Positions 1 through 7,714 are shown, counted from the stretch's first letter. The stretch: 28,889 bases of DNA from DATJPD01 sp036394195 (GCA_036394195.1 DASWFO010000008.1:1-28889); one strand, 5' to 3'. Notes: generated from the letters alone by a model not told the origin. Made by a program: numbers and translations.

Positions 1-474
1 CCGCCGTACCAGTGCGGCGCCGTTCTGGCCCAGCAGCGTCTCCAACAGCGGCAGCAGCGTCTCGCGCGCGACCGGCTGCGCCGTCTGGATGGTGGCGGTG
101 CCCTTCACCGCCGGGTCGATGGTGTAGGTGACTTTCAGAAAGTCGCCGAGGATCACGCGCGCGACTTCGCGGATGTCGGTGTCGACGAACTGCAGCGTGA
201 TGTCGCCGGTCGCCGCGTCGCGGCTGACCGGCGGCGGCCGGCCGGCCAGGCTGCCGCCCGCGGTGCCCATGACCGCGCGCGACTGCGGCTTCGCAGCATC
301 GGGGCCGGGGAGCACCGGCCCGCTGACCCGCGGCGGCGCCGACGCGCCGCTGTCATGGGTCCGCGACGGCAGCGGCAGCACCCAATCGGGCGGACGCTCG
401 CCGTTCGTGCAGGCGCTGACAAGCGATACGACGGCAACGGAGAGGGCGATCGCGCGTCGTCGGCCGCCCCCCAT
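1..474 (-). CDS. gspD: T2SS outer-membrane secretin GspD, N-terminal part (cut by window edge)
   Basis: Secretin that forms the outer-membrane pore of the type II secretion system. I translated the minus strand directly: 158 codons from an ATG at 474 run open to the window edge. The start has an AAGGA-like ribosome site about 9 nt upstream and lies 28 nt after the gspN stop. The protein opens with a short basic, hydrophobic export signal ending in a lipobox-like L-V-S-A-C near residue 22, so it is probably a lipoprotein. A Pro/Ala-rich linker follows, then an N0-type domain (LQFVDTDIREVARVIL, YTIDPAVKGTATIQT) typical of secretins. Full GspD proteins are about 650-800 residues, so most of the gene, including the secretin domain, lies outside. 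The lipobox suggests self-piloting, or targeting without a separate pilotin; that is inference. Last gene of the visible operon. Confidence 0.9.
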   Translation of the reverse strand, partial: MGGGRRRAIALSVAVVSLVSACTNGERPPDWVLPLPSRTHDSGASAPPRVSGPVLPGPDAAKPQSRAVMGTAGGSLAGRPPPVSRDAATGDITLQFVDTDIREVARVILGDFLKVTYTIDPAVKGTATIQTAQPVARETLLPLLETLLGQNGAALVRR

Positions 475-502
475 GCGGCTCCAATCCTTCAAATCCCACC
501 CC

Positions 503-1033
503 TTACCGGTCGCGCCGGGTCGGCGACACACCTGTTGAATTGTTGTCCGGGCGCGTCTCCGCTTTCGCTGCGGCGTTGCCCGCCTTGGTCCTGGCGATCT
601 CCACGAGTTGCGAAGCGTTGCCGGCGCGAATGGTGACCGCACCCGCGGCGACGCTTTCGACGGTCCAGCCTTCGATGGCCTCGCCCTCCGCGACCACGGC
701 CGGCTTGTCGCGGCCTTCGCCGGCGAACACCGCCTTGCGTGTCGCGGGGCCGATGGCGACGCCGGTCAGCCGTCGGTGAAACGCGTCCGCCTGCGCTTTC
801 GTGCCGCTGCGCGCACTCGGCTGGCGGTTCGGCGTGAACAGCGGGCGGGCCAGCACATCCTGGACGGATGCCTCGCTCGCCCCGGGCAGGGATGCGGACG
901 CGACCGCAGCGTCGGCGGCCCGCGCCGCCGGCAAGGCGATATCATCGCCCGCCACGTCGTCCATCGCTTCCAGGGCGACCACGCCGCCGAGAACCAGACA
1001 TCCGAGCGTGGCCAGCACGACACGATGGATCAT
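503..1033 (-). CDS. gspN: T2SS GspC/XpsN-type HR-domain protein
   Basis: Bitopic inner-membrane protein of the GspC/XpsN class, which links the inner-membrane platform to the GspD secretin. The 176-residue protein has one N-terminal membrane segment (about residues 5-22), an Ala-rich linker, then the homology-region signature RPLFTPNRQP at 63-72, followed by the small beta-rich HR domain (LTGVAIG...AVFAGEG...GWTVESV). No PDZ or coiled-coil domain follows, so it is shorter than Vibrio or Klebsiella GspC and closer to Xanthomonas XpsN. Its position between gspM and gspD also matches the xps order. The ATG overlaps the gspM stop by 4 nt (ATGA), indicating translational coupling. The C-terminal 25 residues are polar and look unstructured. 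Family assignment is strong; the letter (C or N) is a naming choice. Confidence 0.8.
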   Translation of the reverse strand: MIHRVVLATLGCLVLGGVVALEAMDDVAGDDIALPAARAADAAVASASLPGASEASVQDVLARPLFTPNRQPSARSGTKAQADAFHRRLTGVAIGPATRKAVFAGEGRDKPAVVAEGEAIEGWTVESVAAGAVTIRAGNASQLVEIARTKAGNAAAKAETRPDNNSTGVSPTRRDR

Positions 1034-1626
1034 CGGGACACCACGGTCTGCGTCTGCACCCCGTCGGGCCGAAAGCCGTACACATCGAAACTGATGTTGA
1101 GCGCCGGGGCCTGGGATGCCGCCTGCCGGCCGGCGATGCCGTTGTTGCGGATGTCGATGTTCTCCACGAACAGCGGCGGCCGCGCCACGGACAGTGCCCG
1201 CAAGATCGCCGTGAGGGCTCCGAGATCGCAGGTGATCACCGCCCGCACACCGACGCGGCGGAAGCCCTCCTGGACCTTGGGCGACAGGCTTTCGACGCTG
1301 CTGACCTCCGCCCCTTCGCCCGCGGCAAATCCCTGCAGCCGGGTCTGCAGCGAGGCGGCGGCGACGGCGTCGCTCGGATCGCTCAATAACAGGCTCTTCT
1401 CGCCGGCCCGCCGCTTCATGTCCTCGATCGTCGCTTGCAGCCGCGGCAGCTCGCCTTCGATCTTGCGCAGGCGGGCGCGCTGCAGCGCCAGATCCGACAA
1501 TTCCTCGCGCATGTCGCCGTGACGGGCGACCAGCGGCCGAACCGCCGACAGATAGGCCAGGGCCAGCAGCCCGCCGGCCATGGCGAGCGCCAGGATCCTG
1601 CCGGCTCTACCGTCGGGCAACGTCAT
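1030..1626 (-). CDS. gspM: T2SS inner-membrane protein GspM (subtype b)
   Basis: Assembly-platform protein that partners GspL. I start it at the ATG at 1626, which overlaps the gspL stop by 4 nt (ATGA), giving 198 residues. The much longer open frame upstream is only a shadow of gspL. The protein has one N-terminal membrane segment (about 11-29, ILALAMAGGLLALAYLSAV), a charged coiled-coil stretch (about 38-75, rich in E, R, K and L) and a C-terminal ferredoxin-like domain ending with VENIDIRNNG and LNISFDVYGF. This matches the short T2SSM_b subtype common in alphaproteobacteria and xanthomonads rather than Vibrio EpsM. The gene also overlaps gspN by 4 nt at its other end. Confidence 0.85.
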   Translation of the reverse strand: MTLPDGRAGRILALAMAGGLLALAYLSAVRPLVARHGDMREELSDLALQRARLRKIEGELPRLQATIEDMKRRAGEKSLLLSDPSDAVAAASLQTRLQGFAAGEGAEVSSVESLSPKVQEGFRRVGVRAVITCDLGALTAILRALSVARPPLFVENIDIRNNGIAGRQAASQAPALNISFDVYGFRPDGVQTQTVVSR

Positions 1627-2687
1627 CGGCCATCCGCCGGGGCCGGGTTGGCGTTGCCCAGATTCGCTTTGATGGTGAAGAGCTCGAGCTTGTTGCCGTC
1701 CGGCCGCACGACCGGGGCGCCGAATGTCGCATCCTGGAGCGGCCGTGCCGCGGACAGGACGCCGATCAGATTGGCCGCCGACGGCGACAGCCCGACCAGG
1801 GTCACGCGCTCGCCATGGAGCGAGAACTCGGTCAGGTAGCTGTCGTCGGGCAGCGCGTTGGTCGCCGCAGCCATCACCACCAGCGGGTCGGGCACCCGCG
1901 CGCGCTCGCGGGAGAAGAAGGTCATCGGCCGCGACAGCTGCTCGATCTCGGTGCGCAACGCCGTCGCCGCCACCACTTTCTCGCGGAGCTCCGCGACGTC
2001 CGACCGTGCGTCGATCAACGCCCATTCGAGCCGGAGGAACGGCAGCGCCGCCGCTGTCACCGCCAGCAGGAGAGCAGCGCACCCCAACGCCACGGCCGCA
2101 TTGCGCATCCCCATGGCACGGGCGGTCGCGGCACCGCTGAGCGCGATGCGGCGCGCCCCACCGGCGTCGCCCGAAATCTCGACGGCGTCCACGGCAAGGC
2201 CGGCCTCGGCGGCGATGTCCTGGAGCCGCGCGATGCGCTCGCGCGGGATCAGCAACAGCTCGACATCCATGCGGCCCAAGGCGCGATCCTGACGGCTGAT
2301 GGCGTAGTCCCAGACGACCTCGTCGGCGCCGAACGGCGTCTCGTGCTCCATCTCGAGCTCGAGGACCTGGCGCAGGTTCTTCCGGGCGACAAGCGGCAGC
2401 GGCAGCAATTTGCGCAGGGCGTCGGATGCCGGCAGGCCGAGCGCCACGGCGACGCGGCGACCGCGAATCCGGCGTACCTCTTCGACCAGAGCGTCGAGGC
2501 CGCGCCGGTCCGTCGCAAAGCGGCCGACGGCCTCGAGCTTGCCGCGCTTGCGCTGCGCGGCGGTCACGGTCGCGTCGTCCAAGGTGAGCACGATCCCGTT
2601 GCGTCCGGCCTGATCGAGTCCGCGCCAGCCGGGTGGAATGAGCCCCGACAGCTGCTCGACCCACCAATGTAAGAAAGCCTGGATCAT
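1623..2687 (-). CDS. gspL: T2SS inner-membrane protein GspL (PilM/PilN-like)
   Basis: Inner-membrane platform protein that recruits the GspE ATPase. The N-terminal cytoplasmic part (about residues 1-190) is an actin-like, PilM/HofM-type domain (IVLTLDDATVTAAQ, VALGLPASDALRKLLPLP, ELEMEHETPFGADEVVWDY). A membrane segment follows at about 196-217. The periplasmic part (about 220-345) is PilN-like (LPDDSYLTEFSLHGERVTLVGL). I chose the ATG at 2687 because a GAGG site lies about 9 nt upstream and its residues start the recognisable protein. An in-frame GTG at 2735 would add 16 residues but its purine tract is too close. The gene ends in a 4-nt overlap with gspM. No gspK precedes it; a 31-codon frame fills the gap to gspJ. 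Confidence 0.85.
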   Translation of the reverse strand: MIQAFLHWWVEQLSGLIPPGWRGLDQAGRNGIVLTLDDATVTAAQRKRGKLEAVGRFATDRRGLDALVEEVRRIRGRRVAVALGLPASDALRKLLPLPLVARKNLRQVLELEMEHETPFGADEVVWDYAISRQDRALGRMDVELLLIPRERIARLQDIAAEAGLAVDAVEISGDAGGARRIALSGAATARAMGMRNAAVALGCAALLLAVTAAALPFLRLEWALIDARSDVAELREKVVAATALRTEIEQLSRPMTFFSRERARVPDPLVVMAAATNALPDDSYLTEFSLHGERVTLVGLSPSAANLIGVLSAARPLQDATFGAPVVRPDGNKLELFTIKANLGNANPAPADGR

Positions 2688-2779
2688 GATGTTCGCCTCG
2701 AGCTTGAGGCCGGAAAGGACGGCGACCTTAACCACCGCCTGTGACAGTTTGACGACGCACCCGGCACCTGGCGCGTCAT
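2684..2779 (-). other. 31-codon mini-ORF coupled to gspJ and gspL, in the gspK slot
   Basis: A short open frame starts with an ATG at 2779 that overlaps the gspJ stop (ATGA) and ends at 2684 with a TGA that overlaps the gspL ATG (again ATGA). It encodes an unremarkable Ser/Arg-rich peptide with no hydrophobic segment and no pseudopilin leader. Codon use is poor for this genome (TTA, TGT, several AGG and TCA codons), arguing against a functional protein. In the canonical order gspK, a minor pseudopilin of about 300 residues, belongs here. The frame could be a deletion scar of gspK that keeps translation running from gspJ into gspL, or a chance ORF. Coupling is inferred from the overlaps only. 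Confidence 0.25.
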
Positions 2780-3408
2780 GAGCCGGACGCGCCGATCGCC
2801 GGCGAGACGACGACGTCGTGCCACACCCGGCGGTCGCCGGGACGGAAGCGCACGCGCACCCGGATCAAGTCCGGCATCGCGCTTGGCTGCGTCCAGCGGT
2901 CTTGCCAGTGCGCCGGCTGCTGATCGGTGGCGTGCATGAAATACGAGAGCTCAACCGCGGCGACGTTGCGCAAGAGCTCGCTCTCCGCGACGGGCTCAGC
3001 GGCGGCCAGGCGAGGATCGCGCGCATGGCGGCGCCAGCGCAGCGCCAGGCGGCCGTCGCGCTCCAGCACCAGCGCCACATCGCAATATCCGGCGCGCCCG
3101 ACGCCCTCCGGCATCTCGGTCACCAGATCCAGCGAATCACGGCCGCCGAGCATGTACGACGCGGCACCCCGGGGGCCGAGCGCCACCAAGGGCAGCGGCT
3201 GCGCGTTCTGGATCATCGCGCGCAGCACGCTGTGCACGGCGTCGGTGCCGGCGCTGGCCGCAAGCCGGCGGTCCTGCGCGTCCCACAGGCGGGCGCCGAA
3301 CTGAAGGCTGCCCGCCAACAGGACGGTCAGCAGACCGAGCACGGCGAGGGCGACGATCATCTCCAGGAGGCTGAACCCGGCGGCGGCGTCGGGGCGCGTC
3401 GACGTCAT
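2776..3408 (-). CDS. gspJ: T2SS minor pseudopilin GspJ
   Basis: Minor pseudopilin of the T2SS tip complex (normally GspH-I-J-K). It is 210 residues. The prepilin-peptidase site lies after a short leader: G before F-S-L-L-E at about residues 11-16, with the conserved Glu at +5 of the mature protein. A hydrophobic helix follows (MIVALAVLGLLTVLLAGSL). The globular domain shows GspJ-type features: a long insertion, VALVLERDGRLALRWRRH, and a C-terminal beta region PDLIRVRVRF. The start ATG overlaps the gspI stop by 4 nt. Its usual partner gspK is not downstream, so the tip complex is incomplete in this locus unless gspK is encoded elsewhere. Confidence 0.87.
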   Translation of the reverse strand: MTSTRPDAAAGFSLLEMIVALAVLGLLTVLLAGSLQFGARLWDAQDRRLAASAGTDAVHSVLRAMIQNAQPLPLVALGPRGAASYMLGGRDSLDLVTEMPEGVGRAGYCDVALVLERDGRLALRWRRHARDPRLAAAEPVAESELLRNVAAVELSYFMHATDQQPAHWQDRWTQPSAMPDLIRVRVRFRPGDRRVWHDVVVSPAIGASGS

Positions 3409-3869
3409 CGCAGCGCCGCCCTTGTGCCGCCGGGGCCCGACAGACGCAGCGACTGGAGCCGGACCGACCGCGGCGCACCCGTCGTGCCCCAGCTGAAGCT
3501 GACCACGCTCTCGACCGCATAAAGCACCGGCCCGCGCGATGCATCACCGGCCGCGGCGCGCGCGCGGGCTGGTTTGATGCGGACCCGCCAGCGATAGCCA
3601 CCGGCATCGGCGCCGCCGATGTCGCCATCGACGAGCGGAATGGCGGCACCCACCTCCGCCAGATGCGCCTGCGCAAAGCGCGTCGCGGCAACGTAGCGCT
3701 GGGCGAGATCGACGCTCCGCATGCCAGCACTCGCCCCTTCAAAGATCGCGATCAAGCCGAGGGCGGCGATCGCCAGCGCCACCAGCACCTCGATCAGGGT
3801 GAAGCCGCGGTCGGCGTTATCGGGGGCGGCGCTCGGCAACCGACACCTGCCCCGACAGCCAATCGACAC
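3405..3869 (-). CDS. gspI: T2SS minor pseudopilin GspI
   Basis: Minor pseudopilin that nucleates the pseudopilus tip. The prepilin motif is D-R-G followed by FTLIEVLVALAIAALGLIAIF, with Glu at +5, and the mature domain of about 130 residues is Ala-rich as in GspI. The boundary given uses the outermost GTG at 3869, which makes a 22-residue leader. A TTG at 3839 has an AGG 6 nt upstream, would give a more typical 12-residue leader, and is at least as likely. Either start lies inside gspH (overlap of 23-53 nt). The 3' end overlaps gspJ by 4 nt. Identification is firm; the start is not. Confidence 0.85.
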   Translation of the reverse strand: MSIGCRGRCRLPSAAPDNADRGFTLIEVLVALAIAALGLIAIFEGASAGMRSVDLAQRYVAATRFAQAHLAEVGAAIPLVDGDIGGADAGGYRWRVRIKPARARAAAGDASRGPVLYAVESVVSFSWGTTGAPRSVRLQSLRLSGPGGTRAALR

Positions 3870-4275
3870 CGACCGAGATCTGCCGGGCCGCGGCCTCGAC
3901 GTCGATGCGGCCGCCGGTCGAGCTGCCGTCCGGATTGAACACGATCCGGCCGACGCCGCGCGGCAGCACGTCGCCGCGGCCGGTGATCACGGTCAGCCGC
4001 ACGCCGACCGGCAGCGCCCGGTCGAGGACGGCGTCCATGCCGAAGCGGCGGTTCACCACGTCGACGAACACGCCGACCGGCCGGTTTTCGACAATCGCGC
4101 GGGCGCGGCCTTCGCGCAGCATCGCCGCCAAGGCGCCGGCGCCGGCGCGCGCGTTGACCCCGCCCTGGCTCGGCGGCCCGCGGCTCACCATCGACGCGGC
4201 GACCAGCCCCATGATGACAAGCACGACCAGGAGCTCCAGCAAGGTGAAGCCGCGGTCGCGCCGCTCCGTCGTCAT
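3817..4275 (-). CDS. gspH: T2SS minor pseudopilin GspH
   Basis: Minor pseudopilin of the T2SS. The prepilin-peptidase site is D-R-G followed by FTLLELLVVLVIMGLVAASMV, with Glu at +5. The globular domain has GspH-like strands (GVFVDVVNRRFGMD, GRIVFNPDGSSTGGRI). I choose the ATG at 4275, which gives a normal 9-residue leader (MTTERRDRG). This ATG lies inside the terminal arm of a dispersed palindromic repeat, so the repeat may supply the start codon. An in-frame ATG at 4308 would read through the repeat arm and add 11 residues; still longer forms up to 4407 translate repeat DNA and are unlikely. No clear ribosome site precedes either ATG. The gene follows gspF with no gspG between them. Confidence 0.82.
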   Translation of the reverse strand: MTTERRDRGFTLLELLVVLVIMGLVAASMVSRGPPSQGGVNARAGAGALAAMLREGRARAIVENRPVGVFVDVVNRRFGMDAVLDRALPVGVRLTVITGRGDVLPRGVGRIVFNPDGSSTGGRIDVEAAARQISVGVDWLSGQVSVAERRPR

Positions 4276-4347
4276 TGCGAGTGAAGCGAAGCAATCCAGC
4301 CTCTTCATCTCACTGGATTGCTTCGTCGCTACGCTCCTCGCAATGAC
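4271..4347. repeat. Dispersed palindromic repeat (GTCATTGCGAG family) between gspF and gspH
   Basis: Imperfect inverted repeat. The left arm (4271-4299) begins GTCATTGCGAG and ends GAAGCAATCCAG. The right arm (4313-4347) is its reverse complement with a 6-nt insertion. A 13-nt centre separates the arms. The outer 11 nt and the inner 12 nt of the arms match exactly. From general knowledge, this sequence type is a widespread REP/MITE-like dispersed repeat in proteobacteria, often mis-annotated as part of ORFs. Here it lies exactly where gspG would be in the xps gene order and overlaps the gspH start codon. Whether it is mobile cannot be judged from one copy. Confidence 0.8.
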
Positions 4348-4390
4348 GCACAAGGCTTTCCACGCTCCGACATACGTCCGCGTCAGCACG

Positions 4391-5617
4391 TCACAGCGCC
4401 AGCTCATTGAGACTCAACATTGCGGTGACGAGGGCGGCGACGATGCCGGCCACGACCAGGCCGGTGACGATCGTGATCACCGGGACCAGGAGTCCGACCA
4501 GCCGCTCGACATTCTGCCGGACCTGCTCTTCGTGGATCTGGGCGGCACGGAGCGCCATCTCGGGCAGGCGCCCGGTCTCTTCGCCGAGTCGGAGCAGGTC
4601 GACCGTGCGCGGCGGGAAATTGCCCGTACCGTCCAGGGTCGCGGCGAGCCGGGCGCCGCCTTTCACGCCGGTCGTCGCGTGCTCGACGGCATTGGCGATC
4701 CGGCGATTGCCCAGCACCTCGCGCACGATGCCGAGCGCCGGCAGCAGGCCGACGCCGCTCTTCAACAAGGTCGACAGCGTGCGGCAGAGCCGCGCCGCTT
4801 CGATCTCGCGCAAGAGCTCGCCCAGGACCGGCACGGCCAGCAACCAGCCGTCGACGGAAAGACGCGGCCCCGGCCGGCGGAGCACCTGGCGGGCGGCGAA
4901 TACGGCGGCGACGATCAGGGCCAGGCCGAGCGCACCGTATTGGCGCGCCGCGTCGCCGAGCTCGATCAGAAGGCGGGTCGCCGGCGGCAGGGTGGCGCCG
5001 GCCTGCTCGAAGATCGGCGTGAACTGCGGCAGTACGTAGGCGAGCAGCATGACGATCGTCCCCATCGCCGCCGTCACCAGCAGTGCCGGATAGATCAGCG
5101 CCGAGTGCAGGTTCGCGGCCAGGCTCCGCTCGCGGTCGAGCAGCTCGGTCAGCCGTTCCAGAGTCTCGCCGAGCGTTCCGCCCGCCTCGCCGGCGCGGAC
5201 CAGCCCGACATAGAGCCGCGGAAAGCTGTCGGCGTGCGCCGACAAGGCACTGGCGAGCGCCGCCCCGTCGCGGACTTTGTCGCGAATGTCGGTGAAGATC
5301 GCGCGCGGCGCCTTGGCGCGCGTGGTGTCGACGATGAACCGGAGCGCCCGGTCGAGATCCTGGCCGGCGCCGAGCATCACCGCCAGCTCGCGCGTGAACT
5401 CGGTCAGCTCGCGGCGGGACAGCCGCGACGCGGCGCCCAGCTCCAGGCTGAGCAGAGCCGAGATCCGAGATGACGCGGAGCCAACCAACGCCGCCTCGAG
5501 CGGCAGCTGACGCTCGGCGTGCAGGCGCTCCACGACCGCCGCGCGGTCCGGGGCCTCCATGATCCCCTTGACGACCTTGCCGGCGGCGCCGACCGCCGTG
5601 TAGCGGAATTTCGGCAC
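4391..5617 (-). CDS. gspF: T2SS inner-membrane platform protein GspF
   Basis: Polytopic inner-membrane protein that couples GspE ATP hydrolysis to pseudopilus assembly. Its 408 residues are full length for GspF. It has the N-terminal cap (FRYTAVGAAGKVVKG) and two GspF domains, about 70-195 and 275-400. The duplicated signatures are GEAGGTLGETLERL (143-156) and GEETGRLPEM (345-354). Membrane segments lie at about 175-197, 228-242 and 374-402. The start is a GTG at 5617, 2 nt after the gspE stop, so the genes are effectively coupled. In most T2SS operons gspG follows at once; here 115 nt containing a dispersed repeat separate it from gspH. Confidence 0.93.
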   Translation of the reverse strand: MPKFRYTAVGAAGKVVKGIMEAPDRAAVVERLHAERQLPLEAALVGSASSRISALLSLELGAASRLSRRELTEFTRELAVMLGAGQDLDRALRFIVDTTRAKAPRAIFTDIRDKVRDGAALASALSAHADSFPRLYVGLVRAGEAGGTLGETLERLTELLDRERSLAANLHSALIYPALLVTAAMGTIVMLLAYVLPQFTPIFEQAGATLPPATRLLIELGDAARQYGALGLALIVAAVFAARQVLRRPGPRLSVDGWLLAVPVLGELLREIEAARLCRTLSTLLKSGVGLLPALGIVREVLGNRRIANAVEHATTGVKGGARLAATLDGTGNFPPRTVDLLRLGEETGRLPEMALRAAQIHEEQVRQNVERLVGLLVPVITIVTGLVVAGIVAALVTAMLSLNELAL

Positions 5618-5619
5618 GC

Positions 5620-7371
5620 TCAGCCGTCCTCACGGATGCTGCGCAACACCTCGGGCAGGGTGGTGACTCCGGCCAGCACCTCGCGCACCCCGCTGTCGTA
5701 GAGGGCGCGCATGCCGGCCTCGGCCGCAGCCCGGTGGATCGCCGCCTGGTCGGCGCGCTGCAGGACCAGGCGCCGGATCGGCTCGCTCATCGGCAGGAAC
5801 TCGGCAATCGCGACCCGGCCGGCGAAGCCGGTCCCCTTGCAGGCCGGGCAGCCCACCGCCTCGTGGATGACGACCGGCGGCCGCAGCTGTTCGGCCGCGG
5901 CACCGAAGCGCGCCAGGACCTCCGGCACCGCCTCGACCGGCCGCTGGCACTGCGCGCACAGCCGGCGCACGAGGCGCTGGGCCAGGATGCCGTTCAAGGT
6001 CGCGGCGAGCAGGTAGTCTTCCATGCCCATGTCGCGCAGCCGGGTCAGCGTGGCGGCGGCGCTGTTCGTGTGCAAGGTCGAGAGCACGAGATGGCCGGTG
6101 AGCGAGGCCTGCACCGCGATCTGCGCCGTCTCCAGATCGCGGATTTCGCCGATCATGATCACGTCGGGGTCATGGCGCAGGATGGAGCGCAGGAGCGCCG
6201 CGAAGTTCAGCCCGATCTGCGGCTTCACCTGGACCTGATTGATCCCGGCGAGCTGGTATTCGATCGGGTCCTCGACCGAGATGACCTTGCGCGTCACCGC
6301 GTTCAGATGCAGCAGGGCCGTGTACAGCGTCGTGGTCTTGCCGCTGCCGGTCGGGCCGGTGACCAGGATGATCCCGTTCGGCGCGCCCAGGGACTGCAGG
6401 AGATGGGCGCGGATGTCGTCCGCCAGGCCGAGCTTGCCGAAGTCGAATTCGACCGCGGTGCGGTCGAGGACCCGCAGCACCACGCTCTCGCCGTGCAGCG
6501 CTGGAATCGTCGAGACGCGGAAGTCGATCTCATGGCCGCGGACGACGAGCTTGATGCGACCGTCCTGCGGCAGCCGCCGCTCGGCGATGTCGAGGCGCGC
6601 CATGATCTTGATGCGCGACACCACGGCCGCCTGCAGGGCAGCGGGCGGAGCCTCCACCTCGTGCAACAGGCCGTCGTGCCGGTAGCGGACGCGGGTGCGG
6701 TCCTCGAACGGCTCGATGTGAATGTCGGAGGCGCGGGTCTCCACCGCGCGCGCGATCAGCTGATTGACCAGCCGGATCACCGGCGCCTCGCTCGCCAGAT
6801 CCTTCAGGCGCTCGGTGTCGGCCTCAGCCGCCTCGGACGGCGACCCCGCCTCCACCTCGGCCCCGGGCTCGCCCGGGGACTTGTCGGCATCGGCGTAAAG
6901 CCGGTTGAGCGCGGCCTCGAGTTCGATCGGCACGGCGACAGCGGCCCGGACCGGCCGGCCGACCAGCGAGGCGACGGCGCTCACGGCGAACTGATCGAAC
7001 GGATCGGCGAGCGCCAAGGTCACGCCGTCCCGATCCTCGGCGATCGGCACCGCTCGCGCGCGGCGCAGAAATTTCGCCTTGAGGCGCTCCGGCAGGATTG
7101 GGGCGGCGGGATAATCCGCAGGCCCGGTCAGGGGGGCTCCGATCATCGCCGCCAGCGCCTCGGCCAGCGCGCGCTCGCTGATCAGCCCGAGCTGGGTCAT
7201 CACCTGGTCCAGCCGGGTGCCGGTCTCGGCAGCGACGCGCCGGGCGCGATCGAGCGCGGTCGCATCGATCAGGTTGCGGTCCAGGAGCAGGCGCGCCAGC
7301 GTGTCGGGCCGGTCGTCGCGCGCGGTTGCGGCGGGCGGATCGGCGGGCGCTGTCGCTGAAAAGAGGCGCAA
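5620..7371 (-). CDS. gspE: T2SS assembly ATPase GspE
   Basis: Cytoplasmic AAA-type secretion ATPase that powers pseudopilus growth. The 583 residues show an N-terminal N1 domain (about 20-160, LLLDRNLIDATALDRAR), an acidic linker (163-190), and the catalytic core. Core motifs are the Asp box RASDIHIEP (213-221), Walker A GPTGSGKTT (339-347), Walker B DPDVIMIGEIRD (401-412) and a His box (STLHTNSA, 431-438). The C-terminal zinc site is C4, with Cys472, 475, 508 and 511. The start is a TTG at 7371 with a GGGGGAAG tract about 11 nt upstream; no in-frame ATG or GTG fits better. First gene of the minus-strand operon, facing the divergent phosphoesterase gene across 343 nt. Confidence 0.95.
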   Translation of the reverse strand: MRLFSATAPADPPAATARDDRPDTLARLLLDRNLIDATALDRARRVAAETGTRLDQVMTQLGLISERALAEALAAMIGAPLTGPADYPAAPILPERLKAKFLRRARAVPIAEDRDGVTLALADPFDQFAVSAVASLVGRPVRAAVAVPIELEAALNRLYADADKSPGEPGAEVEAGSPSEAAEADTERLKDLASEAPVIRLVNQLIARAVETRASDIHIEPFEDRTRVRYRHDGLLHEVEAPPAALQAAVVSRIKIMARLDIAERRLPQDGRIKLVVRGHEIDFRVSTIPALHGESVVLRVLDRTAVEFDFGKLGLADDIRAHLLQSLGAPNGIILVTGPTGSGKTTTLYTALLHLNAVTRKVISVEDPIEYQLAGINQVQVKPQIGLNFAALLRSILRHDPDVIMIGEIRDLETAQIAVQASLTGHLVLSTLHTNSAAATLTRLRDMGMEDYLLAATLNGILAQRLVRRLCAQCQRPVEAVPEVLARFGAAAEQLRPPVVIHEAVGCPACKGTGFAGRVAIAEFLPMSEPIRRLVLQRADQAAIHRAAAEAGMRALYDSGVREVLAGVTTLPEVLRSIREDG

Positions 7372-7474
7372 GGCTGGTCTTCCCCCGTCGGGCTCACATT
7401 CTGGGCGCCGCCGCGCCGCGCCGTGATGACAGCGAGGAATGTTCGTCCATCACATCGCGGTGAGCGGATATGTG

Positions 7475-7514
7475 GATGAAAATCTAAGACAGACCGGTGT
7501 CACTACGATGACAG
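7475..7514 (-). promoter_or_regulatory. Pho-box-like heptamer array upstream of gspE
   Basis: On the minus strand, heptamers occur every 11 nt with 4-nt spacers: CTGTCAT (7514-7508, exact match to the PhoB half-site), GTGACAC (7503-7497, 4/7), CTGTCTT (7492-7486, 6/7) and TTTCATC (7481-7475, weak). The geometry is that of a Pho box (two or more 7-mers 11 nt apart), oriented toward gspE. A second exact CTGTCAT lies alone at 7432-7426. The two exact copies share a 12-nt direct repeat, GATGACAGCGAG on the plus strand (7425-7436 and 7507-7518). The rest of this 343-nt divergent region (7372-7714) has no gene or further clear promoter. PhoB control is a prediction. Confidence 0.4.
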
Positions 7515-7714
7515 CGAGCCTATATGGGGCACCGGGCGCGATGCCACGCGAGTCCCGCGGCGAAACGCCGCGCCTCACGCGCCGTATGACTCCGAACTTT
7601 CACCGACGCTTCGCCGGAAAGTCACAGAGCGATGGCAACCATGCGACGCGGCCAGATACCACTTGGCCGAAGTCTCCGATTCGAAAAAACCATCCTCACT
7701 GTGGGAGCCCGTTC

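Noticed and set aside
1627..2667. Upstream extension of the gspM frame to 545 codons
   Set aside because: It is the out-of-frame shadow of gspL; the ATGA overlap at 1623-1626 gives a normal GspM start.
4276..4407. N-terminal extension of GspH up to 4407
   Set aside because: The added residues are a translation of the dispersed palindromic repeat and the gspF end, and they would give an implausibly long prepilin leader.
7590..7650. Plus-strand Pho box for the first phosphoesterase gene
   Set aside because: CTTTCAC and AAGTCAC are at 22-nt spacing but match the half-site at only 5/7 and 4/7 with a poor middle unit; too weak to annotate.
7439..7714. 92-codon N-terminal extension of the phosphoesterase
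   Set aside because: The signal peptide and ribosome site are at 7715; the extension lacks conserved features and would bury the signal peptide.
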